A DNA stretch of 33,292 nucleotides, from positions 78,183 through 111,474 of the forward strand of contig JAHJNN010000010.1 in assembly GCA_018820765.1 (NCBI GenBank), written 5' to 3'. A model generated the notes under the pieces. That model was given only the letters and a program-made list of their open reading frames with translations, did not search any database and was not told where the DNA came from. Within the stretch, counting starts at the first letter, position 1. Every line of letters begins with the position of its first letter. The translations under genes were made by a program, and so were the position numbers. The stretch comes from Gammaproteobacteria bacterium. GTDB lineage: Bacteria; Pseudomonadota; Gammaproteobacteria; Burkholderiales; Thiobacillaceae. Shown one piece after another: positions 19,847-28,939 of the stretch.

Positions 19847-21202
19847 ATGGCCAAAACAAAAACGATCTACACCTGCACCGAGTGCGGCGGGCAGTCGCCC
19901 AAGTGGCAGGGACAGTGCCCGGCGTGCAACGCCTGGAACACCCTGGTCGAAACCATCGCCGAGTCAGTCAAGCCGCGCTTCGCCTCGCTGGCAGCGACGA
20001 GCACCGTCCAGATGCTGCACGAGGTGGAGGGGAGCGAGGAATCGCGCATCGCCACCGACATCGGCGAGCTCGACCGCGTGTTGGGCGGCGGGCTGGTGCC
20101 GGGCGGGGTGACGCTGATCGGCGGCGACCCCGGCATCGGCAAGTCGACGCTGCTGCTGCAGGCCATGGCGGGCCTGTCCGGCCGCATGAAGACGCTTTAC
20201 GTCAGCGGCGAGGAATCGGCGCGCCAGGTGGCGCTGCGCGCACGGCGGCTCTCCCTTCCCGAAACCAATCTGCCGGTGCTGCCGGAAATCCGCCTTGAAG
20301 CCATTCTCGCGCAACTCACTGACCTGAAGCCCGACGTCGCGGTGATCGACTCGATCCAGACCGTGTATTCCGAGGCGCTGACGTCCGCCCCCGGCTCGGT
20401 AGCGCAGGTGCGGGAGTGCGCGGCGCAGCTGACGCGTCACGCCAAGCAGACCGGCACCGCGATCATCCTGGTGGGCCACGTCACCAAGGAAGGGGCCATT
20501 GCCGGCCCGCGCGTGCTCGAGCACATCGTCGACACCGTGCTGTATTTCGAGGGCGATACCGGATCAAGTTTCCGCCTGGTGCGCGCGTTCAAGAACCGCT
20601 TCGGCGCGGTCAACGAAATCGGCGTGTTCGCGATGACCGAGAAGGGTCTCAAGGGCGTGTCCAACCCCTCGGCGATTTTCCTGTCGCGCCACGGCGAGCC
20701 GGTGCCCGGCTCATGCGTGCTAGTGACGCAGGAAGGCACACGGCCCTTGCTGGTGGAAATCCAGGCGCTGGTCGATTCCAGCCATGCGCCGAGTCCGCGA
20801 CGTCTGTCCGTCGGCCTGGAGCAGAACCGGCTCGCCATGCTGTTGGCCGTGCTGCATCGACACGCCGGCATCGCTTGCTTCGATCAGGACGTGTTCGTCA
20901 ATGCCGTCGGTGGCGTGAAGATCAGCGAGCCCGCCGCCGACCTTGCCGTGCTCGCCGCGATCGTGTCGTCGCTCAGAAGCCAACCTCTGCCTGACAAGCT
21001 GGTGATGTTCGGCGAGGTGGGGCTGGCCGGCGAAATCCGCCCAGTGCAGCGCGGCCAGGAACGCCTGAAGGAAGCCGCCAAGCTCGGCTTCACCCAGGCC
21101 ATCGTGCCGGCCGCCAACCAGCCCAAGCAGAAGATTGCCGGCATGACGATCCACGCGGTACAGCGGCTGGACGAGGCGATCGGGTTGTTCAGGGAAACCT
21201 GA
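19847..21202 (+). CDS. radA: DNA repair protein RadA
   Basis: This 451-residue RecA-like protein is a DnaB-like helicase that drives branch migration during recombination. The N-terminal C4 zinc finger uses Cys 10, 13, 24 and 27. The Walker A motif is GGDPGIGKST at 92-101. The RadA-specific KNRFG motif is at 249-253. A Lon-protease-like domain (about 285-451) follows but lacks protease function in the family. It lies 26 bases after the toxin gene. Confidence 0.97.
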   Translation: MAKTKTIYTCTECGGQSPKWQGQCPACNAWNTLVETIAESVKPRFASLAATSTVQMLHEVEGSEESRIATDIGELDRVLGGGLVPGGVTLIGGDPGIGKSTLLLQAMAGLSGRMKTLYVSGEESARQVALRARRLSLPETNLPVLPEIRLEAILAQLTDLKPDVAVIDSIQTVYSEALTSAPGSVAQVRECAAQLTRHAKQTGTAIILVGHVTKEGAIAGPRVLEHIVDTVLYFEGDTGSSFRLVRAFKNRFGAVNEIGVFAMTEKGLKGVSNPSAIFLSRHGEPVPGSCVLVTQEGTRPLLVEIQALVDSSHAPSPRRLSVGLEQNRLAMLLAVLHRHAGIACFDQDVFVNAVGGVKISEPAADLAVLAAIVSSLRSQPLPDKLVMFGEVGLAGEIRPVQRGQERLKEAAKLGFTQAIVPAANQPKQKIAGMTIHAVQRLDEAIGLFRET

Positions 21203-21288
21203 GTGGCTGCAGCAGGGCACAGCGAACTCGGGACGGGATTCCGGGTTGGTTCGTGCCATCAGGGGGGCGATGGGGTGCTTCGAGCGTG

Positions 21289-21984
21289 ATGACGAAGGCT
21301 GCTGTCGGATCGAATCGCGCGTGGCACATGGTGTGGCTTGCCGTGGCAGTAGCCCTGTGTGGGGGCGTCGCGGTGGGGCTGACCCGATTGCCCGGCTTCC
21401 AGTTCGAACTCGGCTATGCCTATGAAAACGGCAACTTTCACGGCTGGCATCCCGGTTTCGCCCAGAACCACCGCAAGGCTGCCCATTGGCTGGGGCGGGC
21501 GGCACAGGCGAACCACCCACGAGCCCAGTACATGCTGGGCATCCTCCATTCCCATGGTTGGGGGGTAAGCCGAGACAGTACCCAGGCCGTGGATTGGTTC
21601 AGCCGTTCAGCCCGGAACGGCTACGGGCCCGCCCGCTACCATCTTGGGTGGATGCATCACAAAGGCGATGGCGTGCCCCGGGATGACGACGCGGCACGGC
21701 ACTTGCTGGAACAGGCGGCTGTCCAAGGAATGGCAGCCGCCCACCTTGCCTTGGGCAGGTTTTACGAGCGCGGCGAAGGCGTGTTGCCGGATGGGGTCCA
21801 AGCCTTCAAATGGTATGCCCTTGCCGTCTATTTCGCCCGCTCCCGGCCAGGGCTGTATGACAACGCAGCGTTCGCCGGGCGGGCAGTGGCCGCCTACGAT
21901 GCGCTGGCCTTGCGGACCGGTCTGTCGAGTGAAAAACAGGGGCAGATACTGGCTCGTCGATGGCTGGCTGATCAGTCGCTGTAA
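21289..21984 (+). CDS. Membrane-anchored Sel1-repeat protein
   Basis: With the ATG at 21289 the protein has 231 residues. A single membrane segment (about 14-32, MVWLAVAVALCGGVAVGL) is followed by three to four Sel1-like (TPR-related) repeats, such as KAAHWLGRAAQANHPRAQYMLG and QAVDWFSRSARNGYGPARYHLG. These repeats are protein-interaction scaffolds, so a periplasmic adaptor role is possible but unproven. A longer frame from GTG 21253 exists. I prefer the ATG because the membrane segment follows it soon, although its ribosome site is weak. It is transcribed towards prfC, whose stop is 58 bases away, with no clear terminator between them. Confidence 0.75.
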   Translation: MTKAAVGSNRAWHMVWLAVAVALCGGVAVGLTRLPGFQFELGYAYENGNFHGWHPGFAQNHRKAAHWLGRAAQANHPRAQYMLGILHSHGWGVSRDSTQAVDWFSRSARNGYGPARYHLGWMHHKGDGVPRDDDAARHLLEQAAVQGMAAAHLALGRFYERGEGVLPDGVQAFKWYALAVYFARSRPGLYDNAAFAGRAVAAYDALALRTGLSSEKQGQILARRWLADQSL

Positions 21985-22042
21985 CGCGCGGGCAGCCGGC
22001 AGTTCGAGGCATGGTCTGCTTCGGGTCTTGCCTTTTCTGCGC

Positions 22043-23674
22043 CTAACTCATCACCTGCCCATGCTCCCGCGTGTCATGGAACGCAACCTTGGGCCATCGC
22101 TCCTGCGCCAGCTGCAAATTCACGCGGGTGTCCGCCAGATACACCAGATTGCCGTCGACGTCCTTCGCCAGTTTCAGCGTGTTGGCCTTGGTGAATTCGG
22201 CGAGGTGCTGGGCGTCCGGGCAGGTGACCCAGCGGGCGGTGTAGATGCCGGCGTTCTCGAAGCTGGCGTCGACGCCGTATTCGGTTTTCAGGCGATGGGC
22301 GACGACTTCGAACTGCAGCTGGCCAACCGCGCCGATCAATAGCGTGTTGTCGACGAAGGGCTCGAACACCTGCACTGCGCCTTCTTCGCCCAGTTCCAAT
22401 AGGCCCTTGTTCAGCTGCTTGGCACGCAACGGGTCGCGCAGTCGCGGGCGGCTGAAGAGCTCGGGGGCGAAGTAGGGGATGCCCTTGTATTGCAGGGCCT
22501 CGCCTTCGGTGAGGGTGTCGCCGATGTGCAGCTGGCCGTGGTTGTGGATGCCGATGATGTCGCCGGCGACCGCGTCTTCCATGCGGGTGCGTTCGTTGGC
22601 CATGAAGACGACGGCGTTGGCGATTTTCATGTCCTTGCCGGTGCGGCGGTGGCGCACTTTCATGTTGGGGCTGTAGCGGCCGGAGCAGACGCGGAAGAAG
22701 GCGATGCGGTCGCGGTGCTGCGGGTCCATGTTGGCCTGGATCTTGAACACGAAGCCGGTGAACTTGGGCTCGGTGGGATCGACCGTGCGCTCGACGGCCT
22801 CGCGCGGTTGCGGCGGCGGCGCCCAGTCGGCCAGCGCTCGCAGCACTTCGCGCACGCCGAAGTTGTTGATGCCGGAGCCGAAGAATACCGGCGTCTGGCG
22901 GCCCTTGAGAAAATCGTCGAGATGGAAGCTCGCGCCGGCGCCGCGCACCAGTTCGATTTCCGACAGCAGGGTGTCGGCTTCGAGCGGGAAGCGTTCCCGC
23001 AACGCCGCTTCGCCCAGGCCCTGCAGCGATTCGAACTGCTGGTCGGCGTTTTCCTCGCCGGCCTTGAAGCGCAGGATTTCGTCCTTGATCAGGTGGTACA
23101 CGCCCTGGAAGCGCTTGCCCATGCCGATCGGCCAGGTCACCGGCGCGCAGTGGATTTTCAGGATCGACTCGATCTCGTCCAGCAGTTCCAGCGGCTCGCG
23201 CACCTCGCGGTCCATCTTGTTGATGAAGGTGATGATGGGGGTGTCGCGCAGTCGGCACACTTCCAGCAGCTTGATGGTCTGCTCTTCCACGCCCTTGGCG
23301 GCGTCGACCACCATGATGGCGGCGTCGACCGCGGTCAGCACGCGGTAGGTGTCTTCCGAGAAGTCCTTGTGGCCCGGGGTGTCGAGCAGGTTGAAGACGC
23401 AGTCGCCGTGGGAGAACTGCATCACCGAGCTCGCCACCGAGATGCCGCGCTCGCGCTCAACTTCCATCCAGTCGGAGGTGGCGTATTTACCGCTCTTGCG
23501 CGCCTTCACCGTGCCCGCCATCTGGATGGCGCCGCCGAACAGCAGCAGCTTTTCGGTCAGCGTGGTCTTGCCCGCGTCGGGGTGCGAGATGATGGCGAAG
23601 GTGCGGCGCTTTTTGACGTCGCGCACCAAGGCCGGATCGCCGGTTTGCGCCGGCGCGGTTAGCGTGGATTCCAT
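22043..23674 (-). CDS. prfC: Peptide chain release factor 3
   Basis: This 543-residue translational GTPase recycles RF1 and RF2 after termination. The G1 motif HPDAGKTT is at residues 31-38. The [14 protein letters not shown] switch segment, DTPGH (G3) and NKMD (G4) are all present. QVFEPF and the C-terminal domain complete the RF3 architecture, and the length is typical. It has its own extended -10 promoter and lies downstream of the outer-membrane export gene on the same strand. Confidence 0.97.
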   Translation of the reverse strand: MESTLTAPAQTGDPALVRDVKKRRTFAIISHPDAGKTTLTEKLLLFGGAIQMAGTVKARKSGKYATSDWMEVERERGISVASSVMQFSHGDCVFNLLDTPGHKDFSEDTYRVLTAVDAAIMVVDAAKGVEEQTIKLLEVCRLRDTPIITFINKMDREVREPLELLDEIESILKIHCAPVTWPIGMGKRFQGVYHLIKDEILRFKAGEENADQQFESLQGLGEAALRERFPLEADTLLSEIELVRGAGASFHLDDFLKGRQTPVFFGSGINNFGVREVLRALADWAPPPQPREAVERTVDPTEPKFTGFVFKIQANMDPQHRDRIAFFRVCSGRYSPNMKVRHRRTGKDMKIANAVVFMANERTRMEDAVAGDIIGIHNHGQLHIGDTLTEGEALQYKGIPYFAPELFSRPRLRDPLRAKQLNKGLLELGEEGAVQVFEPFVDNTLLIGAVGQLQFEVVAHRLKTEYGVDASFENAGIYTARWVTCPDAQHLAEFTKANTLKLAKDVDGNLVYLADTRVNLQLAQERWPKVAFHDTREHGQVMS

Positions 23675-23707
23675 CGGGGAGGGCAGGCGGAAATGAAGCA
23701 GGCCGCC

Positions 23708-23716
23708 ATTTTAACA
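23708..23716 (-). promoter_or_regulatory. Extended -10 promoter of prfC
   Basis: Read on the minus strand this is TGT-TAAAAT, about 34 bases before the prfC start. It matches the TGC-TAAAAT in front of gyrA. A GC-rich run lies upstream instead of a recognisable -35. Confidence 0.45.
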
Positions 23717-23775
23717 GGCTGGCGAAGAACTCCGCGCTGCCCGGCGCGCGGCGCCGCAATATTGTTACGGGCGCA

Positions 23776-25665
23776 TCAATCGCACTTGCAGTCGTTGGCC
23801 TTCTTGCGGGCGAGCTTTTTCCTGGGGGCGGGTTTCATCAGGTTCGGCACCCAGACCTGCTGCGGGGTGCCCAGCATCTGCTCGCGCTGGATTTTCCAGC
23901 GGTTGCCCTCGCGCACCCAGTCGAGACGCTTGGTCGAGACATCGCGGTAGTTGGGCGAGGTGTAGGTCTGGCGGAATTCGGTCGCGGCCCGGTCGGCGTC
24001 CGGGGTGTGGACTTTGAGATCCTCGATGCCGATGGTGATGGCGCCCGGCTTGGCGAGGTGAACGGCGCGCTCGCTGGCCCATTGCTCCAGCGAGCGGCCG
24101 TTTTCGGGGGTGAAGCTTTTCGCGTAATAGCTGCGGTAACGCGGGAAATCCTTGGCCGACCAGGCCGCCGCCCATCCGGCCAACGCCTGCTGGACGGTTT
24201 CGGCGGGCGCCGCCGCCGGCAGCGGCGCCGCTTCGGGCACTTGGGCCGGGGTGGCCACGACCGGGCGCGGCGCAGGTTCCAGCCTGGCCGTCACAAGCGG
24301 CGCTTCCGCCGGACACTGGCTGCCGGGATCGACTTCCTGGCGATCCTGGCCCAACTCCTGTGCCGTGGGCAGATCGTCACGCCCCACCTGCAGGGTGGCC
24401 AACAGATTCCCCATGCCCGCCAGGGTGCGCGCGTGGGCGAGGGCATGCTCGTAGGTGGCATTCACGTAGGCACGGCGAGCCTGGAAATATTCGTTTTCGC
24501 TGTCCAGCAAGTCGAGCAGGGTGCGCTGCCCGATATCGAACTGCTTACGATAGGCTTCGCGGGCTTTTTCGATCGCCAACTGATGCTGATCCAGAAAGCC
24601 CAGCTGGCGGGACAGGTTGTGGATGTCGTTGAAGGCGATGGCCAGCGTCTGGCGCAGATCGCGGCAGGCCTTGTCGCGCAGTTCCTTCGACTGCGCCAGC
24701 CGTTCGGCGAACTGGCGCGTCAGCGCGCGATCGGAGCCGCCCTTGAACAGGTTGTAGTTCAACACGAGTTCGACTACCTGGTCGTCGCTGCGTCCGGCGA
24801 CGCCATCGGCATTGAAGGCAAGCCCCTGGCTGGCGCGCAATTCCACCCGCGGATGAAAATTGGACTCCCGGCCGCGCGCCTCGGACTGGGCGGCGCGCAC
24901 GTTCTCGATCGCCGCGTTGAATGCCGGGCTGCCCTGATAGGCCTGTTTCAGAGCCTCTTCCACGGTGGGCGGAATATTCTGCGTGAGCAGTTCGGGCGCG
25001 CTCATCTCGCCGGGTGGTAGTTCGCCCACGAGGCGCTGGTAGCGCGCGCTGACGTCGTGCAGGTTGCTGGCCTCGGTCAGCAGGTTCGACTGGGCCAGCG
25101 CCATGCGGCCGCCGGCCTGTTCAAGGTCGACCCGTCGTCCCACCCCGGCCTGAACGCGTTGCTGAATCTGGCTGAAGACTTGTTCGTGCTGGGCAAAGTT
25201 TTCCTGGGCGAGTTGGAGCAATTCGCGCTGGCGCAACACGTCGCTGTAGGCGCGGACAACCTCGAGAGCCGTCGATTCCGACGCGTCGAGGACTTCGTAA
25301 TAGCGCACCAGCTTGGAATACGCCAGCCGGGCGACTTCGTCGCGGGTGGCGAATCCGTCATAGATCATCTGATTCAGTGACAGTGCGGCATCCCGGCGGG
25401 TAAAGTGGGTCGTCGGCAGGCCCGGCTCGGTGAGATTTTCTCGGCCGATTCCGGTGCGGAGGTCCACCCGTGGGAAGTAGCCGCCGCGGGCGACGTCCTG
25501 CTCGTGCTGGGAAGAAAGGAAGGCGTGCCAGCGTGCCTGCACCTCGGGGTTGCTTACAATGGCTTTCTTGACCGTGTCCTGAAGCGTCGCAGGCGTCTGC
25601 GCCGCGGCGACCGCCGAGAACAGGCCCAATACGGAAATCAACAACGCAATTTTTCTTTTTGGCAT
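23776..25665 (-). CDS. TolC-family type I secretion outer-membrane protein with C-terminal NTF2/Cds6-like domain
   Basis: With the start at 25665 the protein has 629 residues and a signal peptide (MPKRKIALLISVLGLFSAVAAAQ). An AGAAGG ribosome site supports this start. Residues 25-430 are two outer-membrane efflux (OEP) repeats with the long helices and beta segments of TolC/LapE. The FDIGQRTLLDLLDSENEYFQARRAYV signature of type I secretion TolC proteins is present. A Pro/Ala-rich linker (455-487) leads to an extra domain (488-598). Its pattern (LAGWAAAWSAKDFPRYRSYYA to NRWKIQREQML) resembles NTF2-fold Cds6/DUF4440-like domains. A lysine-rich, Cys-containing tail ends the protein. Typical TolC proteins stop near 450 residues. 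By context it exports the RTX adhesin; the inner-membrane ABC and adaptor genes are not in the window. Confidence 0.85.
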   Translation of the reverse strand: MPKRKIALLISVLGLFSAVAAAQTPATLQDTVKKAIVSNPEVQARWHAFLSSQHEQDVARGGYFPRVDLRTGIGRENLTEPGLPTTHFTRRDAALSLNQMIYDGFATRDEVARLAYSKLVRYYEVLDASESTALEVVRAYSDVLRQRELLQLAQENFAQHEQVFSQIQQRVQAGVGRRVDLEQAGGRMALAQSNLLTEASNLHDVSARYQRLVGELPPGEMSAPELLTQNIPPTVEEALKQAYQGSPAFNAAIENVRAAQSEARGRESNFHPRVELRASQGLAFNADGVAGRSDDQVVELVLNYNLFKGGSDRALTRQFAERLAQSKELRDKACRDLRQTLAIAFNDIHNLSRQLGFLDQHQLAIEKAREAYRKQFDIGQRTLLDLLDSENEYFQARRAYVNATYEHALAHARTLAGMGNLLATLQVGRDDLPTAQELGQDRQEVDPGSQCPAEAPLVTARLEPAPRPVVATPAQVPEAAPLPAAAPAETVQQALAGWAAAWSAKDFPRYRSYYAKSFTPENGRSLEQWASERAVHLAKPGAITIGIEDLKVHTPDADRAATEFRQTYTSPNYRDVSTKRLDWVREGNRWKIQREQMLGTPQQVWVPNLMKPAPRKKLARKKANDCKCD

Positions 25666-25926
25666 TCCTTTAGCCTTCTGGAACACGTCCGATAACGTGT
25701 AGGTAGGGTGACGCCGCATATAGCACGCAACTTTTATACCAATTCATGTGATCGATGCAAGTTTTCCCCGTTCGCGCAATTGACTTGATTTCAGGAAGGC
25801 ATTTGGATATTTCCCGGCAGCCCGAGTGTTTGATGGCGTTTGGAAACGGCGCTGGCTGTGGTCCTGAGGGCCTCCGTCGCGTCCGGGCGCTTTGCTGTCC
25901 CGGTCTTCATGCGGCCTAGTTGCGCC
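25666..25926. other. Divergent intergenic region between the TolC-family gene and lapG
   Basis: This 261-base gap holds back-to-back regulatory DNA. The minus-strand promoter is annotated separately. On the plus strand a possible -35 TTGACT (25780-25785) lies 19 bases before GGATAT (25805-25810), a weak candidate for lapG-lapD. Apart from possible upstream extensions of the two flanking reading frames, no gene or clear repeat was seen. Confidence 0.5.
25733..25760 (-). promoter_or_regulatory. Promoter of the TolC-family gene
   Basis: On the minus strand, TTGCAT (25755-25760) and TATAAA (25733-25738) are 16 bases apart. A TGG just before the -10 makes it extended. The leader to the start at 25665 is about 60 bases. 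Confidence 0.55.
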
Positions 25927-26598
25927 ATGCCGAATTATCGACTGTTGTCTGGAAAACTTGTCTCCTGGCAGTCGATCCTCGTTCTGGTTTTCAGTGCGGG
26001 CTTGGCGTTTGCGGGCGCCGAGTTGGACCGCATGCTGTTGCTGGCGGGCCAGCGATTCGGCGATTCCGGGGCTGCCACGGTGGTGGCCTGGCGCGATTTG
26101 CTGACCCAGGCGGCCAACCAGCCCGACGCCGTCAAGCTGCGGCGGGTCAACGAATTCTTCAATCGCCGAATCCGTTTCGGCGAAGACAGCGACATCTGGG
26201 GCAAGCAGGACTACTGGGCGACCCCGCTCGAAACGCTGGGCCGCGGGGAAGGCGACTGCGAAGACTTCGCCATTGCCAAATACGTGACGCTCAAGCTCTT
26301 GGGCATTCCGTCCGAGAAACTGCGGATGATCTACGTCAAGGCGCGCATCGGCGGGCCGCAAAGCTCAATCGTCCAGGCCCACATGGTCCTGAGCTATTAT
26401 CCGGCTCCAGGCGACGAGCCTTTGGTGCTGGATAACCTGATTTCGGATATTCGACCGGCATCCCGCCGCAGCGATCTGACCATGATCTTCGGCTTCAACG
26501 CCGAAGGACTGTGGGTGGGCGGTGCGGCCAGCGCGTCGCAACGGCTGTCGAAATGGCAGTCGGTGCTTGTCAGGATGCGGGAAGAAGGTATTGATTGA
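25927..26598 (+). CDS. lapG: LapG-type periplasmic transglutaminase-like cysteine protease
   Basis: With the ATG at 25927 the protein has 223 residues and an N-terminal signal or anchor (about 12-30). The catalytic triad is C111 in GEGDCEDFAIAKY, H152 in QAHMVLSYY and D169 in VLDNL. The 41- and 17-residue spacings are close to P. fluorescens LapG. Acidic residues flanking the cysteine are known to bind the calcium that LapG needs. LapG cuts a double-alanine site near the N-terminus of LapA-type adhesins, releasing them from the cell. It is followed after 25 bases by the LapD-type gene that controls it. Longer in-frame starts exist (25840, 25909), but they lack ribosome sites and lengthen the signal region. 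Confidence 0.93.
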   Translation: MPNYRLLSGKLVSWQSILVLVFSAGLAFAGAELDRMLLLAGQRFGDSGAATVVAWRDLLTQAANQPDAVKLRRVNEFFNRRIRFGEDSDIWGKQDYWATPLETLGRGEGDCEDFAIAKYVTLKLLGIPSEKLRMIYVKARIGGPQSSIVQAHMVLSYYPAPGDEPLVLDNLISDIRPASRRSDLTMIFGFNAEGLWVGGAASASQRLSKWQSVLVRMREEGID

Positions 26599-26623
26599 AA
26601 CGCCTACTGCTCAGGGAAATGTC

Positions 26624-28540
26624 ATGTCACTAACCAAGCAACTCTGGTTTTCCATCGCAGCGATCATGACCATCGCGTTCGGGATCAGCTTTCTGGTCAG
26701 CGCGTGGTCGGCAAAAAGCTATCTGGAAGACCAACTGCGGCTGAAAAACATCGACAACGCCAACTCGCTGGCCCTGTCGATGTCGCAGATCGAAAAAGAT
26801 CCGGTGCTGATCGAATTGCTGCTGTCTGCGCAGTTCGACATCGGGCATTACAAGCAGATCAAGCTCACGTCGCCGACCGGCAAGGTGATGATCGACCGGG
26901 TCAGCGAGGCCGTGATCGACCGGGTGCCCGGCTGGTTCGTCAGCCTGATCCCCTTGCAGACCGAGCCCGGCATCGCGCAGGTACAGGATGGCTGGCGCCA
27001 GTATGGCACCCTGGCCGTGATCAGCCACAACCGCTTCGCCTACCAGGCCTTGTGGGAGGGCAACCGCAGGCTGCTGGGCTGGTTTTTTGCCAGCGCGTTG
27101 TTATGCGGCATGATCGGCACGCTGATCCTGCGTTCCATCACCCGTCCGCTGGGGGAGGTTGTCAATCAGGCCGAAGCGATCGGCGCGCGCCGCTTCATCA
27201 CCATCCGGGAGCCGCGCACGCGCGAGTTTCGCAGCGTGGTCCGGGCCATGAACGCGTTGTCGAGCCAGGTGCGCAGCATGCTCGACGAGGAGTCCGCACG
27301 ACTCGAGCAACTTCGGCGCGACGCGCAGCACGACGCCCTGACCGGCCTGCTGAACCGCGAACATTTCCTGAGAAAGCTGCAGTATGCGCTGGCGGACGAA
27401 AGCACGGCGCCGACCGGCGCGCTGTTCATTCTCCGCCTCCCCGACCTGATCAAGCTCAACAAGCAGCTAGGGCGCGAGGCCACGGACACGCTGCTGAAGC
27501 GGGTGGCGGGCGCGTTGCAGGAATCCTGTCCGGACGAGGCCTGCCAGATCGGCCGCCTGAACGGCTCCGACTTTGCCGTGCTCGTGCCCGATGTCGATTC
27601 GGTCGACGAACTGGCGCAGCAGGTCTTTGCCCGTACCAAGCTCTCGATCAGCGACCCGAGTTCGGCCACGGAGCACGCCGTGCTGCTGGGTGCCGCGGTT
27701 TATCGCCACGGCGACCCGGCGTCGCAGGTGTTGTCGCGTGCCGACGTGGCGCTGGGCCGCGCCGAGCAGGAAGGCGGCAGCGCGGTGGAGATGGGCGAAC
27801 CGGGTGTCGAATGGAAGCCGGTGCCCAGTCTGGTTGCCACCTGGCAGGTCCTGATCGAAACGGCCCTGCGGCAGAAGCGGGTCCAGTTCGTCACCTACCC
27901 GGTGCTGGACGGGCAGGGCAGGCTGATCCACTACGAGGCCCCCGCACGCATGCAGAACGTCGAGACGGCCGCGTGGATGTCGGCCCATGAATTCATGCCC
28001 TGGGCCAGCCGGCTGGGCCTCACCGAACGCATCGATACGGCGGTGTTCGACTGCGCGCTCGACTGGCTGGAAACGAACGACGACCCGGTGTGCATCAACG
28101 TGTCGCCGCAGACGGTGTGCGATCCCGTTCTGACGTCGCGCTACTACCGGGCGCTCAAGGGCAGCCGCAGCCGTGCGCAGAAGCTCTGGATCGACGTGCC
28201 CGAGTTTGTCGCCTACCGCCACGCCAGGGAATTCCGCGTGTTCTGCAGCACCCTCAAGTCGCTAGGCTGCAAAATCGGCCTCGAGCACGTCGGCAACCAG
28301 ATCTGCCATATCGGCGAGCTGCACGACGTGGGGCTGGATTACCTGAAGATCGACAGCGCCATCATCCGCGACATCGATCAGAGCATCGGCAACCAGACCT
28401 TCCTGAGAGGACTGTGCACGATCGCGCACACCATGGGCATGATGCCCATCGCCGAAGGGGTGCTCAATCAGCAGGAGGCTGCGTGCCTGAAGGAACTGGG
28501 TTTCAAGGGCATGACGGGACCGGGCATCGTGCTCGCCTGA
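26624..28540 (+). CDS. lapD: LapD-type c-di-GMP receptor with degenerate GGDEF and EAL domains
   Basis: This 638-residue protein has TM1 (about 8-27), a periplasmic LapD/MoxY-type domain (28-148), TM2 (about 150-169), a HAMP domain (170-222), a GGDEF domain (236-385) and an EAL domain (400-638). The GGDEF motif is NGSDF (313-317) and the EAL motif is EAP (438-440). Neither enzyme activity is therefore expected, and the EAL domain should act as a c-di-GMP sensor. In LapD, ligand binding is relayed through HAMP to the periplasm, where a loop tryptophan near residue 125 holds LapG. Here W124 in VQDGWRQ matches. The ATG at 26624 has AGGGA 6 bases upstream and sits right at TM1. The gene is co-directional with lapG. 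Confidence 0.94.
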   Translation: MSLTKQLWFSIAAIMTIAFGISFLVSAWSAKSYLEDQLRLKNIDNANSLALSMSQIEKDPVLIELLLSAQFDIGHYKQIKLTSPTGKVMIDRVSEAVIDRVPGWFVSLIPLQTEPGIAQVQDGWRQYGTLAVISHNRFAYQALWEGNRRLLGWFFASALLCGMIGTLILRSITRPLGEVVNQAEAIGARRFITIREPRTREFRSVVRAMNALSSQVRSMLDEESARLEQLRRDAQHDALTGLLNREHFLRKLQYALADESTAPTGALFILRLPDLIKLNKQLGREATDTLLKRVAGALQESCPDEACQIGRLNGSDFAVLVPDVDSVDELAQQVFARTKLSISDPSSATEHAVLLGAAVYRHGDPASQVLSRADVALGRAEQEGGSAVEMGEPGVEWKPVPSLVATWQVLIETALRQKRVQFVTYPVLDGQGRLIHYEAPARMQNVETAAWMSAHEFMPWASRLGLTERIDTAVFDCALDWLETNDDPVCINVSPQTVCDPVLTSRYYRALKGSRSRAQKLWIDVPEFVAYRHAREFRVFCSTLKSLGCKIGLEHVGNQICHIGELHDVGLDYLKIDSAIIRDIDQSIGNQTFLRGLCTIAHTMGMMPIAEGVLNQQEAACLKELGFKGMTGPGIVLA

Positions 28541-28566
28541 GGGCTTGCCTGCAGCTGCAACCTGGC

Positions 28567-28890
28567 TCAGATGGTTTCGTTGGCCCCGCCGAGCAGGTCG
28601 AGCGCGCCCAGCGACTGACGCATCGAGCGGCGCTCCATCAGTTTTTCCTGCGCCGGGAGCGGCAGGTCGGTGAAGCGGATCACATCGCGGTCGATCAGCA
28701 GGTCGATCAGGTCCTCCAGCACTCGCACCAGCCGCATGTCCGATTGCTGCAGCGAGTCCTGCTCCAGCCCCATTTTGTGCATGAACTCGAGCAGCTCCGG
28801 CGAACCGGGCGGCAATTCCTCCAGGCCGTCGTCCGGTTCGAGTCTGACCGTGGCGATCCGGCCCTGTTCGTCGCGCTTCACATATGGCAT
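28567..28890 (-). CDS. Small conserved hypothetical protein ("tryptophan synthase beta-like" in some annotations)
   Basis: This 107-residue soluble protein starts MPYVKRDEQGRIATVRLEP. A segment ELPPGSPELLEFMHKMGL follows, then a helical part LVRVLEDLIDLLIDRDVIRFTDLP and a C-terminal SMRQSLGALDLL. I recall very similar betaproteobacterial proteins labelled tryptophan synthase beta-like, but nothing here resembles the TrpB catalytic domain (no PLP lysine). I treat that label as historical. GGAG lies 8 bases before the ATG. It follows the adhesin gene on the same strand after 49 bases, so it may be co-transcribed and could be linked to the adhesion system. Its function is unknown. Confidence 0.75.
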   Translation of the reverse strand: MPYVKRDEQGRIATVRLEPDDGLEELPPGSPELLEFMHKMGLEQDSLQQSDMRLVRVLEDLIDLLIDRDVIRFTDLPLPAQEKLMERRSMRQSLGALDLLGGANETI

Positions 28891-28939
28891 CCGTTTTGTC
28901 TCCAGTTGAACCCGGCCGCGTTTCACGCGGACGCGTTCT

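Noticed and set aside
28916..28930. Hairpin ccgcg-tttca-cgcgg after the adhesin gene, considered as a terminator
   Set aside because: The stem is only 5 bp and no T-run follows on the minus strand, so read-through into the small downstream gene is as likely.
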